A program made the position numbers and the translations under genes. A DNA stretch of 64,000 bases from Rhizomys pruinosus (lineage: Eukaryota > Chordata > Mammalia > Rodentia > Spalacidae): NCBI GenBank assembly GCA_009823505.1, contig VZQC01008831.1, forward strand, positions 163,790-227,789. The letters are read 5' to 3'. This document shows, piece by piece, positions 51,090 to 61,446 of this stretch; position 1 is the first letter of the stretch, and every line of letters begins with the position of its first letter. Under the pieces are notes generated by a model. That model saw only the letters and a program-made list of their open reading frames with translations. It searched no databases and was not told where the DNA came from.

Positions 51090-52695
51090 ACCTGAGTGAC
51101 GGTAGTCCGGAGTAACAGGAAAACCGCAGATGGGGCCAGCTACCTGTCTGCTCCTACTCAAGCCTAGTGATTATGTCACAATTGTGAAGTCAGATCCACC
51201 AGTAATGAGTCTCCATCTGAGAAGCATAGACTTGTAGTGTGAGCTTGCATTGTCACCCTCCACTTCTCTTGTGACAGTAAGTCTCTAAAGTCAGAGGTCA
51301 TCTAATGAATTTATAATAAGAGCTAAAATCAACCAGCAGATTTAGGCTTGTTAATCTCTTTTCTGTTGGGAAATTTGCCTAGCTCAAGGTAAAGAGTTTG
51401 CCATGGTGCCTATATATGTTCAGTACTTAGGGAGGTAGGTATTATTCAGGAGTCTAAATTTTAGTAACTAGTTGAGAAGGAAGAAATAGTAAGTGGACAT
51501 CACCAATGGGATTCCATGATCAGCCTGGCTGAGTTCCCAGCCAGGGTTTCAGGGTCAAATCTAAAGGGGACTTGTCTCAGAATCCCCGGGACAAGCAAGC
51601 ACAACTCTTTGGAGGATGCCATGTGACCTCTGCCTGTCTGTCTGGACTTCAGAACAAGTGGTCCTCATTCCTGGCAGATTTAGGGGAAGAATGGAAAGAA
51701 AGCAAATCAGATGACTCTCTAGTTTCCTCCAGCACCAGGACAGGAACAAAGGATTGAGCAAGAACCATATTTTAGACTCTAGAGAATGAATCTTGTTTTG
51801 AGACAAGGAAGTGGGACATTCCAGACTGTCACACAAGAAAACCAAGGCATCAAAGTCAAAGCTTGAGGAGAAAATTAATTTCTCTCTGGCTTCATAGAAG
51901 CAAGAGACACACTTGCCTTCGTAGCTCATCTTCCTTAGTGTTTGGCATGTTTTGTTTTCTATTTTTCTTCTATTTTCCCAGCTGCCTCAATGAGCATTTT
52001 TATGCTGAGGCCATCCAAGATGCTTCCCAAAAAGAGACAGGTTTAATTAGGATTTAATCTGCATCCACATTTACATTCAATTCCTATTTATCAAAACCCT
52101 GTCCTGGTCATTTCAAGCTATATTATCTTGCCAGATTCTCAAAACAGCTTCTTTAAAGAGTTACCTAATGACGTTCCGGGAGTTGGGGAGACACTTCAGG
52201 CCACACAGGGGTTTGAAGGCCTGTCTAGACCCTTCTCCACAACTGTCTCCCATGGTCAGTATATTGTAGGACTTGGTGAGTTGTTGAGCCCTATGGAAAT
52301 CGAGGAGGGGAAACTGCAGTGTCACTGGCTGGAACACAGTGTCATAGTGGAAAATGGACTTCTAGTGAGCTCTGTTTGGGGGCTTCAGACTATAGTTGGG
52401 CCGGATTCTGAGCTAAAAAGGATTTCAGGATTCTTTTTTTTTTTCTTTCGTACAGAATATCTGAGATTAAGAAATTGAAAAAACTAGGTTTTGGAATGTT
52501 TTCACCACAAAGGATATATGTTTGCAAAGATAGACATGTTTCACTTGATTTGAACTTTACAGTACATATACCAGTCTTGAATGTTACACAGCACCCCTGT
52601 TAATATGTATAAGTTCACTTTTCATGATTTGTTATTGTTTCCAGGGTACTGCTGTGCTTAATTAAATGCTCTATGCTCTCTTGCAGTCTTGTCTC
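51090..52695. other. Presumed intron, 1.6 kb; only faint B1 remnant near 51385-51450
   Basis: The frames at 51561-51929 (-) and 52128-52478 (+) exceed 110 codons but show no recognised domain, and no conserved splice context was seen. A T run at 52434-52444 is the only simple repeat. Confidence 0.4.
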
Positions 52696-52714
52696 ATCCC
52701 CCAACCCCCACTCT

Positions 52715-52909
52715 CTCTCAGACAGGGTCTTATGAAATAGCCCAGGCTAGCCTGAAACTCACTATATAACTGATGATGACCTTGAATTTCTGATTGCTGG
52801 AATGACAGGTGAGTTCCACCACATCCCATTTATGTGGTGCTGGGCAAGAAACCCAGAACTTGGTGCATGCTAGGTAAGCATTCCACCAGCTGATCTACAT
52901 CCCCAGCCC
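52715..52909 (-). mobile_element. B4-type SINE, antisense
   Basis: Reversed B1-like body ('gcccaggctagcctgaaact') then reversed ID-like head ('gcatgctaggtaagcattcc', 'tgatctacatccccagccc'). Confidence 0.75.
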
Positions 52910-52919
52910 AAGAGTGATT

Positions 52920-53092
52920 TTTTTAAATTAATTGATTGATTGATGATTGATTGGGATAGGGTCTCACTGTGTAGCCCTGGTTGGCCTAGAACTCACTACA
53001 TAGACCCAGCTTGCTTCAAACTCCCATAGATCAATTTGCCTCTCTGCCTTCCAAGTACTGGGATTAAGGGCATGAGCCACTATGCTCAGCCC
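52920..53092 (-). mobile_element. B1 SINE, antisense
   Basis: 'gggatagggtctcactgtgt' to 'gagccactatgctcagccc', with an ATTG-rich tail at 52928-52953. Confidence 0.8.
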
Positions 53093-53272
53093 TTATTTAT
53101 TACTGTGTGTGCACATGATGCATGTGTGGAGAGGTACATGTACCATCATACAGGTGTGGAGGTCAGAGGTCAGTTCTCTCCTTCCACTTTTAGGTGGGAA
53201 TCTGTGAATCAAACTCAGGTCACCAGACTTGGACAGCAAGTGCCTTTACCCTCTGAGCCATCTCTCTGGTCC
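53093..53272 (-). mobile_element. B3-type SINE, antisense
   Basis: 'ggaggtcagaggtcagttct', 'aatcaaactcaggtcaccag' and 'ctctgagccatctctctggt'. Confidence 0.75.
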
Positions 53273-53282
53273 AAGAGTGATT

Positions 53283-53510
53283 CTTACTTTGTATTTCTTA
53301 TTTTTATTTTATGTCTATGAGTATAATGGCTGGATTTATGTAAGTCCACCCATGTTGTGCAATGCCCACGGAAGTCAGAAGAGGGCATCAGATCCCTTGA
53401 AACTGCAGTTATGGACAGTTTTTAGCCACCATGTACATGCTGGGATTTGAACCCAGGTCCTCTGCAAGAGCAGCCAGTGCTCTTAACCATGGTACCAACT
53501 GGCCATCCCC
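53283..53510 (-). mobile_element. B2 SINE, antisense, with perfect 10-bp target duplication
   Basis: Reversed B2 flanked by aagagtgatt at 53273-53282 and 53511-53520. The same decamer also occurs at 52910-52919. Confidence 0.88.
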
Positions 53511-53520
53511 AAGAGTGATT

Positions 53521-54265
53521 ATTTTTTTTAATTACAAGGTCACATTTTAATTCCTGAATTTTACAGTTCAGCATTAATATCACCACATGTGTACAAATGG
53601 TGTAAAACAAGTACAGTGGTATCTATAATACAAAATAAACATCTGTTTTATGGAAAAACTATACTTCATATCTACAGACAGCCCATCATTTCCAAACAAT
53701 AAAGAGAGATTATTTTTAAGCTCACCTATGTGGATCACATTATGACACAAGTGACCATACAGGTCTTTTGTGCTGAACTTTCCATCTGATTTCAGGCTAC
53801 TTATTGCTATTTTCAAGATGAGATAAGGGAGATGCATCTCTTTATAGAGGTTTTATAATATAATAAATTTCTATTTGTGACTTACCAGCATCTGTACAAG
53901 AAGAAATAGATTTATTTGCCAAGGGAACAAAATTAATGACATTTAAAACTCGTAACTGGAGAAAATGATAAGTGGAAGAAGGGGACACTAAGATTTCATG
54001 AACACACACACTTGAGGCCAAGTCTTGTTGGATGTCTTCCAGCAGCCACTTCATTGTAACCTCATGGCAATCCTCTCAGGTGGAGAAGTGAGGCTTGGAA
54101 GTGAGTAGCTCTTCCAAGTGAGTAGCAGTGTGATCCCCAGACTATCCTCTGTCCACACTGTCCACTGGCTTTCGTGTTCTGTACTTGTGTGCTTCTGTCT
54201 TCTGTGTATCATTGATCACTCTTTGTGCATTCATCAAGGTTAAATTGGCATCGCTTTAATTTTTT
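53521..54265. other. No gene or clear repeat seen
   Basis: Presumed intron; frames at 53580-54054 (-) show no domain. Confidence 0.4.
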
Positions 54266-54389
54266 TCACATTTATTTATTGGGGGAATCTCAGTGCCGTG
54301 GCGGAGACTGGAGGACAAATTTTATGAGTTAGTTCTCTGATTCCACTTTGTGGGTCCTAGAGACCAAAGTCAGGCCTAGCCATAGGTGT
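54266..54389 (-). mobile_element. B3-type SINE, antisense, cut by the provirus
   Basis: 'gagttagttctctgattcca' and 'gaccaaagtcaggcctagcc' follow the reversed B3. It stops at the LTR boundary, and its head does not resume after 56436. Confidence 0.55.
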
Positions 54390-54747
54390 TGTATTAGTCA
54401 CTTTTCTGTTGCTGTGATAAAGCACCATGACCAAGGAACTTATAAAAGGAAGAGTTTATTTGAGCTTACGCCTGGCGGTTCCAGGGAATTAGAGTCCATT
54501 GTGGTGGGAGGCGTGGCGGCTGGATCTGGAGCAGCAAATCGAGGGTCACATCTAGCAAAGAACACAGGAAGCAGAGAGGGCCAATGTAGACCCCAGAGGC
54601 TTGTTAAAACTCACTAAGCCTGCCCCCAGTGACACACTTCCCCCAGCATGGCCACACCTTCTAAGACCTCCAAAAACAGCGCCACCAACTGGAGACAAAT
54701 GTCTGAATACTTACAGCCTATGGGGGACACTCATGCAAACCACCGCA
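54390..54747 (-). repeat. 3' LTR of the MaLR provirus
   Basis: Complete LTR, TGCGGTGG...AATACA on the - strand, with 'caaataaactcttcc' (poly(A) signal) and 'tataagttccttggtcatgg' near its end. Confidence 0.9.
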
Positions 54748-56070
54748 TTCCACTCCCTGGCCCCCATAGGCTCCTGACCATATAAAATGAAAAATGCATT
54801 TAGTCCAACCTTAAAAGTCCCCACAGTCTGTACCAGTCTCAATGCCATTCAAAAGTCCACAGTCCAAAGTCTTCCTCTGAGACTCAGGCCAACTCTTAAA
54901 CTGTAAGCTCCTGTAAAATCAAAAGACACATACATACTCCCAATATACAGTGAACCGAATACACATTCCCATTCCAAAAGGGAGGAATAGAGGCATAGTG
55001 AGGAAAATACCAGACCAAACAAAAACCGAAAACCAAGCAGGGCAAAAAACCAAGTCCAGTAGCTCCACATGCAACCTCTGGGACTTGACTTCCAAAGGGC
55101 TTAGATGGCTCAGCTCTTCCAGCTTTGCTTGCAACACATCTCTTTCTTAGGCTGGTACACTCCCTGTATGCAGTGTTCCTTGGCAAATATCTCACAGGTC
55201 TGGCATCTTGAATGTCTTCTTGGGGGTCTCCGATGCCCACCAGACTTCAACATTACAGCTTCACGCAATGGCCTATCAGGTCCTTCTTTATTCAGTGACA
55301 CCCCTGTGCCTACTCTGCCTGGCCTCTTTGGCCTCTGAAACGTGGGAGGAAGAACTGGATGACCCCTTCATTCTTGTGAACTTCATGCCTCTAAACCAGC
55401 ACCACGTGATGAAATTGCCCGAATCTGGCTGCAAGTTCGGCGAGGGGACTCTCTTTCCTACTTTAACCACATTTGTAATTTTCTCTGCCTGACTTGCTGG
55501 AGGATTAGCTGCGTGTGGTCTTGCCCTGAAGGTACTGATTCTTTTGTTTTACTTGTAAATCTCCAGGCCTCTCCTTAATGGCTTTAATCTCCTTATGAAA
55601 GGGAGCCTCTTCTTCACATGCCTTGGCCCCACCTTTAATCTTCCTAGTGCAGTTTTCAGATCCAAACTGACATTCTGCATTTCTTTCTGCCCCATCTGCT
55701 CTTTTTTCACTGTAGATCTGTATAATATTCACCATTAAAAGCCCACGCCACCATTTCTACATAGGCTGTCTTGAAATATCCTCCGCCAGACATCAGTCCA
55801 TTGCTTTTCAACTTAGCATACAGGCAAGCATTTGAGGCTGTGGGCAAACTGCTGCCAGACTCTGGGATATCAAAATATCCCAGTTGCTGCCTGTTCTTTA
55901 TTTTCCCCTGGAACCACATCTTTTGCAGCCATGCCTTTCTTCCAGGCCTCCACTAGAATGCCCCATTTAACGCTCTGCTTACAGTAGTCAATAGCCTTTC
56001 CAGCCCAAAGTTCCAAAGTCTTCCACACTTCTCCAAACATACACATGGTCAGGTTCTTCACAGCCAACAG

Positions 56071-56087
56071 CCCACTCTCTGGTACCA
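56071..56087 (-). other. Primer-binding site, tRNA-Leu type
   Basis: Begins with TGG on the - strand, five bases after the 5' LTR, in the position where reverse transcription is primed. The match to the ERVL/MaLR pattern is from memory of those families. Confidence 0.75.
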
Positions 56088-56092
56088 ATAAC

Positions 56093-56436
56093 TGTATTAG
56101 TCACTTTTCTATTGCTGTGATAAAGCACCATGACCAAGGAACTTATAAAAGGAAGAGTTTATTTGAGCTTACAATTGATGGTCCCAGGGAATTAGAGTCC
56201 ATTGTGGAGGGAGGCGTGGCGGCTGGATCTGGAGCAGCAAATCAAGGGTCACATTTAGCAAAGAACACAGGAAGCAGAAAGGGCCACTGTAGACCACAGA
56301 GGCTTGTTAAAACTCACTAAGCCTGCCCCCAGTGACACACTTCCCCCAGCATGGCCACACCTTCTAAGACCTCCAAAAACAGCGCCACCAACTGAAGACA
56401 AATGTCTGAATACTTACAGCCTATGGGGGATACTCT
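56093..56436 (-). repeat. 5' LTR of the MaLR provirus, outer end truncated
   Basis: Matches the 3' LTR from tgtattagtcac to 'tatgggggatactct', then diverges into L1-like sequence. The last roughly 14-18 bp at the U3 end are lost, and no matching target duplication remains. Confidence 0.88.
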
Positions 56437-56600
56437 AGACCTGTGTTCCCGCCCATTCCCCCACCCCACTAGAGCTCATGCATTCTGCCAAACATGCTTT
56501 TCATCTCTTTCTCAGTCTTTCTCAATATTCTCCATGAGGAAGTTGACTGTTTTGAGCAGAAGTTCAGTTTCAGTCAGTTCTGTTTATTTTTAAATTCGTT
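56437..56600 (-). mobile_element. Rodent L1 3'UTR-like fragment, antisense
   Basis: C-rich 'gcccattcccccaccccact', 'catgcattctgcc' and the block shared with 30541-30620. Confidence 0.5.
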
Positions 56601-56609
56601 TTTGTCAAC

Positions 56610-56702
56610 CTTTTGTTTCCTTTGTGGTGCTGGGAATGAAACCTATGGTCTTTGGCATGCTAGGTAAGTGCTCCACCTCTGAATAACCTGTACTCCCAGC
56701 CC
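56610..56702 (-). mobile_element. ID-type SINE, antisense
   Basis: 'tggtgctgggaatgaaacct' and 'catgctaggtaagtgctcca'. Confidence 0.65.
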
Positions 56703-56759
56703 TAACATATGCCACCCCTCCTGGCTTGGCTTTTTATTTCTTTAATTTTTAAGTTTTTT

Positions 56760-56923
56760 TTCCTTTTTTTTTTTTTTTTGGTATTTTTGAGGCAGGGCCT
56801 CCCTTTAAGTACCAGCTGTTCTGGAGCTCGCTCTGTAGACCAGGCTGGCCTTGAACTCACAGAGATCCACCTACATCTACCTTCCGAGTGCTGGGATTAA
56901 AGGCGTGCGCCACCATGCCCAGC
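56760..56923 (-). mobile_element. B1 SINE, antisense
   Basis: T-rich tail, then 'ttgaggcagggcctcccttt' to 'cgccaccatgcccagctt'. Confidence 0.93.
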
Positions 56924-56925
56924 TT

Positions 56926-57066
56926 ATTTTTGAGCCAGGTTTTCACTCTGTAGTCCAGAATGGACTGGAACTCACTATGTAGACAAGACTGACCTTGAGT
57001 TCATGATGATCCTCCTGCCTCAGTCTCTCAAGTGCTGAGATTGTAGGCATGAGTCTCCATGCCTAC
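56926..57066 (-). mobile_element. Old B1 SINE, antisense
   Basis: 'ttgagccaggttttcactct' to 'catgagtctccatgccta'. Directly abuts the younger B1. Confidence 0.8.
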
Positions 57067-57089
57067 CTTTCCCTGTCATCTTGTTTCTT

Positions 57090-57096
57090 TTTATAT

Positions 57097-57127
<31 letters not shown>

Positions 57128-57300
57128 GTGCATGTGTGTAAGTCCACTAATGTTGTGCAGTGCCCTTGGAGGTCAGAAAAGGGTGTCAGATCCTGTGAAA
57201 CCATATTCATGGATGGTTGTTAGCTATGGTGTGGGTACTAGGAATGGAACCTGGGTCCACTGCAAAAGCAGTTAGTGCTTCTAACCACTTTCCAGCCCCC
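57090..57300 (-). mobile_element. B2 SINE, antisense, with (TTTA)n tail
   Basis: A TTTA-expanded tail (57091-57126), 'tgttgtgcagtgcccttgga', 'acctgggtccactgcaaaag' and 'ctttccagcccc'. Confidence 0.8.
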
Positions 57301-57344
57301 TCTATGTCACCTTAGTACCATAGACATACTATATGCAGATATCG

Positions 57345-57490
57345 TGTCCCTTATCTAAAATGCCTGGGACCGGAAATGCTTCACATATCAGAGCTTTTGA
57401 GATTTGAGTATATATGTATGAACATTGCTGGTTGAAAAATCCATGATCTGAAATTCAAAATGTCAAATTATTTTGAGCACCATGTTGGCA
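57345..57490 (+). mobile_element. Possible ancient DNA-transposon fossil
   Basis: 'ccttatctaaaatgcctggg', 'accggaaatgcttcacat' and 'gagcttttgagatttgagta' resemble a mammalian-wide Tigger/MER-type repeat. Low confidence. Confidence 0.35.
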
Positions 57491-57506
57491 AACAGTTGAG
57501 GATTTG

Positions 57507-57718
57507 GGGGTACATTGAGATGGTTCTACAGTTAAGCCCATGTACTACTCTTGCTGGGTTTGGTTCTTAGTACTCATGTCAGGCAGCATACAACCATCTG
57601 TAAAGCCAGCTGCAGAGGAACTGACACCCTCATCTTGTCCTCCAAAGGCTTCTGCACTCACGTGCACATATCCTCAAACATTTACATACTTAAAAATAAA
57701 TCAAAGGAAAAAAAGGAA
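57507..57718 (+). mobile_element. B2-type SINE (old)
   Basis: 'gtacattgagatggttctac', 'accatctgtaaagccagctg' and an A-rich tail. Confidence 0.65.
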
Positions 57719-58255
57719 CAAAAAGTTATAGATTTGGGAGCATTTAGGATTTCTGGCTTAGTGATGTTCAGTCTATATCTGTGTGTGCACCATGTGTATT
57801 CATGCTCTGCATATAAAGAGAGTTTACCTTCAGCCTTCTAGAACTCAGTTTCATCATATTGCAAGTATTATTGCATATTTTGTGTCTCCAGCTGCTTTCA
57901 ATAAATAGAACTACTTTAAAAATTTATGTCAGTCTACTTTCCGATGACATTCTTAAGTCTGCAAGTAGCAGGTACAATTGCTGGGTTGTGCTTCCTCCTG
58001 TCTTATGAATGACCCTGATATGGTAATGCAGCTAACTGACCACGCAGAGCTATTACTGATGGACTGGTGGGGCATAAAGGTGACCACAGTATTCCCTGTG
58101 CTTAATAAGGTGTCCACATCCAGCCAAAAAAACAAATGAAAGTAATGTACTGTTGAATACAATGGGCACCTGCTTTACCAGCCTATATTTTAGTGCCACT
58201 TCCTTATCAGATATTTAATGATTTATACCAACTCAGGGTAGTCAGTGCTTTTTGA
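57719..58255. other. No gene or clear repeat seen
   Basis: Presumed intron. Confidence 0.35.
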
Positions 58256-58256
58256 A

Positions 58257-58362
58257 TTTAAATGTATATGAAAATCACCTTTAGGCTTTGGGTGGGGTCT
58301 GAGATTCTGCAGTTCTAACACTCCAGGGGATGTAGGTAGTGCTTGATCTAGCCACCAGTTTT
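58257..58362 (+). mobile_element. MER5-like hAT MITE remnant
   Basis: 'atgtatatgaaaatcacctt', 'gggtggggtctgagattctg' and 'cagttctaacactccagggg' match MER5A order. Confidence 0.55.
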
Positions 58363-58384
58363 TTTATCTGTCTGTCTGTTTGTT

Positions 58385-58468
58385 TTTGAACCTTTCAGTG
58401 CTAGGAATGGAGCTCAGGGCCTCCTGCCTACTAGGCAAGGGCTCTACCACTGAGCCACACTGTCAGCC
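58385..58468 (-). mobile_element. ID-type SINE, antisense
   Basis: 'cagtgctaggaatggagctc' and 'agggctctaccactgagcca'. Confidence 0.7.
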
Positions 58469-58484
58469 TAGTAACTACATTTTA

Positions 58485-58723
58485 ATTTATTTATTTTTAT
58501 TTTTTTATATGTATGAATGTATTGTCTGCATGCAGGTCTGCGCACCCGTGTCGTGCGATGCCGCGGAGGTCAGAAGAGGGTCTCGGATTCCCCTGGAACT
58601 GGAGTTCTCCTGGAACCGGAGTCGCAGACGGTTCTCAGCCGCCATGTGGGTGCTGGGGATCGAACCCGGGTCCTCTGCAAGAGCGGTCGGCGCTCTTAAC
58701 CGCTAGGCCATCCCTCCAGCCCC
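58485..58723 (-). mobile_element. Young B2 SINE, antisense, perfect 16-bp target duplication
   Basis: Many intact CpGs, two 17-bp units ('ctggagttctcctggaaccg'), intact reversed B box ('ggggatcgaacccgggtcct'). Flanked by perfect tagtaactacatttta (58469-58484 and 58724-58739). Likely one of the most recent insertions here. Confidence 0.96.
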
Positions 58724-58814
58724 TAGTAACTACATTTTAAACAGCAATGTTCTAAGATAAGCATGAAGGCAAACATCAGGCTCCTCAATCTATTTTTATT
58801 TGACCAACATTACT

Positions 58815-59025
58815 TTTTTTGACACAGGTTCTCATGAACTCACTATGTAGCCAAAGTTGACCTTGATCTTCTTCTCTCCCCTGCCCTTCACACCTCCATC
58901 TCCCTAGTTCTGCAATTAAAGTCATATACTACCATTCCCAGTTTATGCAGTACTGTGGATTGAACTTGGGGCTTCCTGAATGCTAGGCAAGCACTGTACT
59001 AACTGAGCTACATCTATAGCCATCA
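58815..59025 (-). mobile_element. B4-type SINE, antisense
   Basis: Reversed B1-like body ('actcactatgtagccaaagt') and ID-like head ('atgctaggcaagcactgtac', 'ctgagctacatctatagcc'). Confidence 0.75.
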
Positions 59026-59940
59026 AACTAATTTTAGGATTTCACAACTGGGGACAATGAGGACCAGGTAGCTTTCATTGTTGCATCTAGGTGACACTGA
59101 CATTTATTGAGTAGAGGTTGAGAATCCCTCTAAATACACTACAGTGACAGGATAGCCTCCGCCATAGAGTTGATGTGGTTCCAAATATCAGCAGTGCTGA
59201 GGTTAGAAACTCTCACATGAAAAGATCATACAGTCCCAGTAAGACATCACAGGCTCACAGAAATAGCCCCTCTTTGGCCAGAATAATTGTACACCCAGCC
59301 TGTTTGTAGTTGTGAAGCTTGCCAATTGACATGAATAGATATCTTAGTCAATAGATTGAACTAAAGTGAGAAAAGTAAATCAACTGTGACCTAAATCAAT
59401 GCAGCTAAGTAAGAAAAGGGAGTACAGTCTGGGGTCATGAGATCTTCAGGGAGACCTACAAATGAAAGTTACAGGAGAGCTTCTGGTAGAAGGGTCTTTT
59501 GAAAGTGTGCATTTGGTGGACTGACCTGTCTGTGCAAGCTCTGTCAGTGCTGTGTACTGAAGTGGTATGCAAGCAAGTCCAGCTGGACATTTTTGGAAAA
59601 AAGTTGGGGACATTCTTTAGACTCTTGAGGAAAACTTGCAGCTGGGTAACAAAGTGGTGTAATATTATGATCCCCAGATCCCAGGGTTTCTGTAACAAGA
59701 AAAATACTCCAGAATTTTCTGTGGGAGATCTTTCCCTTCCAGGGAATAACAAACACAGATGGATGCACAGAACTTCACGTGTTTGTTAACACACCACTCT
59801 TGTTCCATAGGACATACATACGACAGCAACTAGATTTTTTGATGTATTAACATAATCAGTGCATATTGGAATCTTTAAAACAACAAGCAGCAAGAGATCA
59901 GAGTAGCTTATCTGAAAATGGGTTGCTTAAATGCTTTTTA
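59026..59940. other. Presumed intron, no recognised gene or repeat
   Basis: The overlapping frames at 59456-59789 on both strands have no domain I recognise. Confidence 0.4.
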
Positions 59941-59943
59941 CTA

Positions 59944-60152
59944 TGGGGTGCAGAGATGGCTCAGTGGTTAAGAACACTGCTCTTGCAGAAGAACTGGGTT
60001 CGATTCCTAGCACTCACATGGCAGCTAACAATAATAACTCCAGTTCCAGGAGAATCTGATGCTCTCTTCTGATCTCCACAGGCATTGCATTACATGGGTG
60101 CATCTACCTACATGAAGACATCACACTTATACACATAAAAATAATAAATAAA
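59944..60152 (+). mobile_element. B2 SINE
   Basis: 'ggtgcagagatggctcagtg', 'gggttcgattcctagcactc' and 'ataaaaataataaataaaat'. Confidence 0.88.
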
Positions 60153-60242
60153 ATATAAAAAGCTTTTTCTGTCAAGTATAATTATCTGCATTAAAAGATA
60201 TTTTAGGGGTCAAGAATATAGATAAGTTGGTAGAGATTTTAA

Positions 60243-60489
60243 TTTTTTTATATTTATTTTATTATGTGTATGAATGTATTGTCTGCACGTAGATTTGTGC
60301 ACCTGTGTTGTGCAATGCTGCAGAGGTCAGAAGAGGGCGTCGAATTCCCCTGGAACTGCAGTTCTCCTGGAACTGGAGTTACAGACGGTTCTCAGCCGCC
60401 ATGTGGGTGCTGGGGATTGAACCCGGGTCCTCTGTACCCGGGTCCTTTGTAAGAGCAGTCGGTGCTCTTAACCACTAGGCCATCTCTCT
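60243..60489 (-). mobile_element. B2 SINE, antisense, with 17-bp duplication and a second 15-bp duplication
   Basis: The two 17-bp units are visible ('ctgcagttctcctggaactg'). A further tandem repeat of acccgggtcctctgt lies at 60421-60450 beside the reversed B box. The head runs into a CA tract instead of 'ccagcccc'. Confidence 0.92.
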
Positions 60490-60513
60490 ACACACACACA
60501 CACACACACACAA
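60489..60513. repeat. (CA)n microsatellite
   Basis: CA tract replacing the expected B2 head. Confidence 0.95.
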
Positions 60514-60684
60514 AGTTTCAAACATATCCAAAGGTAGAGAATACAAAAAAGTTTAAATTAAAACTGAGACAAAGTACATAATTCCAACAACTCTTAAGGC
60601 CAGTAAAATTTTAGAGATAGAGCCCAACTGTGGGCAAAAATTAGTGGAGCTTTAAGAAACCCTAGTCTTTTATACAAATAACAT

Positions 60685-60843
60685 GTCTATGTGGCCAGCA
60701 AGACATGTCTCATTGAGAAAAGGCACTTCCTGCATGCCTGGACACCTAAGTTCAAACCCTGGAAACCAGGTAAAGGTGGAAAGAGAGAACTGACTCCACA
60801 AAGTTGTCCTCTGACCTCCACACACATTATGGCACACCACATA
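60685..60843 (+). mobile_element. B3-type SINE
   Basis: 'cctggacacctaagttcaaa', 'gagagaactgactccacaaa' and 'gttgtcctctgacctccaca'. Confidence 0.75.
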
Positions 60844-60872
60844 CAGAGAGAGAGAGAGAGAAAGAGAGAGAG
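60844..60872. repeat. (GA)n microsatellite
   Basis: GA tract at the B3 tail. Confidence 0.93.
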
Positions 60873-61315
60873 ACACCGAAGAATGGAACTGTGCGTGTTA
60901 AGTTCCATTAAAAAAAATGTCTGCTGACTGTTGATTCCATCATCTGGAATAAGTGTTCCTTATTTTTTCTTCCCATGAGTAAAGTTGAAATAATTAGCTA
61001 AACTATCACAATTGCCCTTATTTAATATTTAAAACTCTAGGAGACCTTACCTTGTCCTTATCTCTTTATAATTCCTCTTTTAGAGCAATATAAAATTGAC
61101 TGTGTAAGGGTGGCCATTTTCTACCTAGGAAAGTGATAATTTCATATGGTCCAGTCTTTGATTTCACACAATAGTTTCATTCTTGAGTTAGCTCTCATAA
61201 GAGTGAGATGAAGTAGATGTCTTCTGAATAGCTGGCTTAGTCCTGTGGTAGCTTTTATTTCTACAGGACTTGGTTTCAGGGTCCCTTTCTCTTGTGGAAA
61301 GTAACCTCTCCAGCC
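60873..61315. other. No gene or clear repeat seen
   Basis: Presumed intron. Confidence 0.35.
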
Positions 61316-61319
61316 ATGT

Positions 61320-61446
61320 ATATTTGGTTATGCTTAGAGTACAACACATGAATTCCTTCCCATTGAGAGGACTTTAAGTCCAATTAGATAGTTGTTGGTT
61401 ACCCATAAGACAAAAATGTCAAGACAAAAAGATTTTTAAAGACTCC
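61320..61446 (-). mobile_element. Rodent L1 3'-end fragment, antisense
   Basis: 'tttaagtccaattagatagt' and 'tgttggttacccataagaca' match rodent L1 antisense sequence. Repeated in part at 63077-63160. Confidence 0.55.

Larger units (their letters stand above)
54390..56436 (-). mobile_element. Nearly complete non-autonomous MaLR (ERVL-MaLR) provirus
   Basis: Two direct LTRs (54390-54747 and 56093-56436) enclose 1,345 bp. Read on the - strand, the right LTR is 5'. It is followed by TGGTACCAGAGAGTGGG (complement of 56071-56087), a primer-binding site of the tRNA-Leu type used by ERVL/MaLR elements. A purine-rich tract (complement of about 54748-54766) precedes the left, 3' LTR. The LTRs differ at about 15 of 345 aligned positions by manual count. 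The internal part has no gag, pol or env that I recognise, as expected for MaLRs mobilised in trans. The outer end of the 5' LTR is missing. Confidence 0.9.

Noticed and set aside
51561..52478. Frames of 122 and 116 codons
   Set aside because: No recognised domain, no flanking splice sites that convince, and length is within chance for this composition.
54896..55240. 114-codon - frame inside the provirus interior
   Set aside because: MaLR interiors are normally non-coding, and I see no gag, protease, polymerase or envelope motif. Overlapping frames occur on both strands.
19461..58723. tRNA genes suggested by A/B boxes
   Set aside because: The boxes belong to tRNA-derived SINE heads (B2, B3, ID); no cloverleaf with intact acceptor stem was found.
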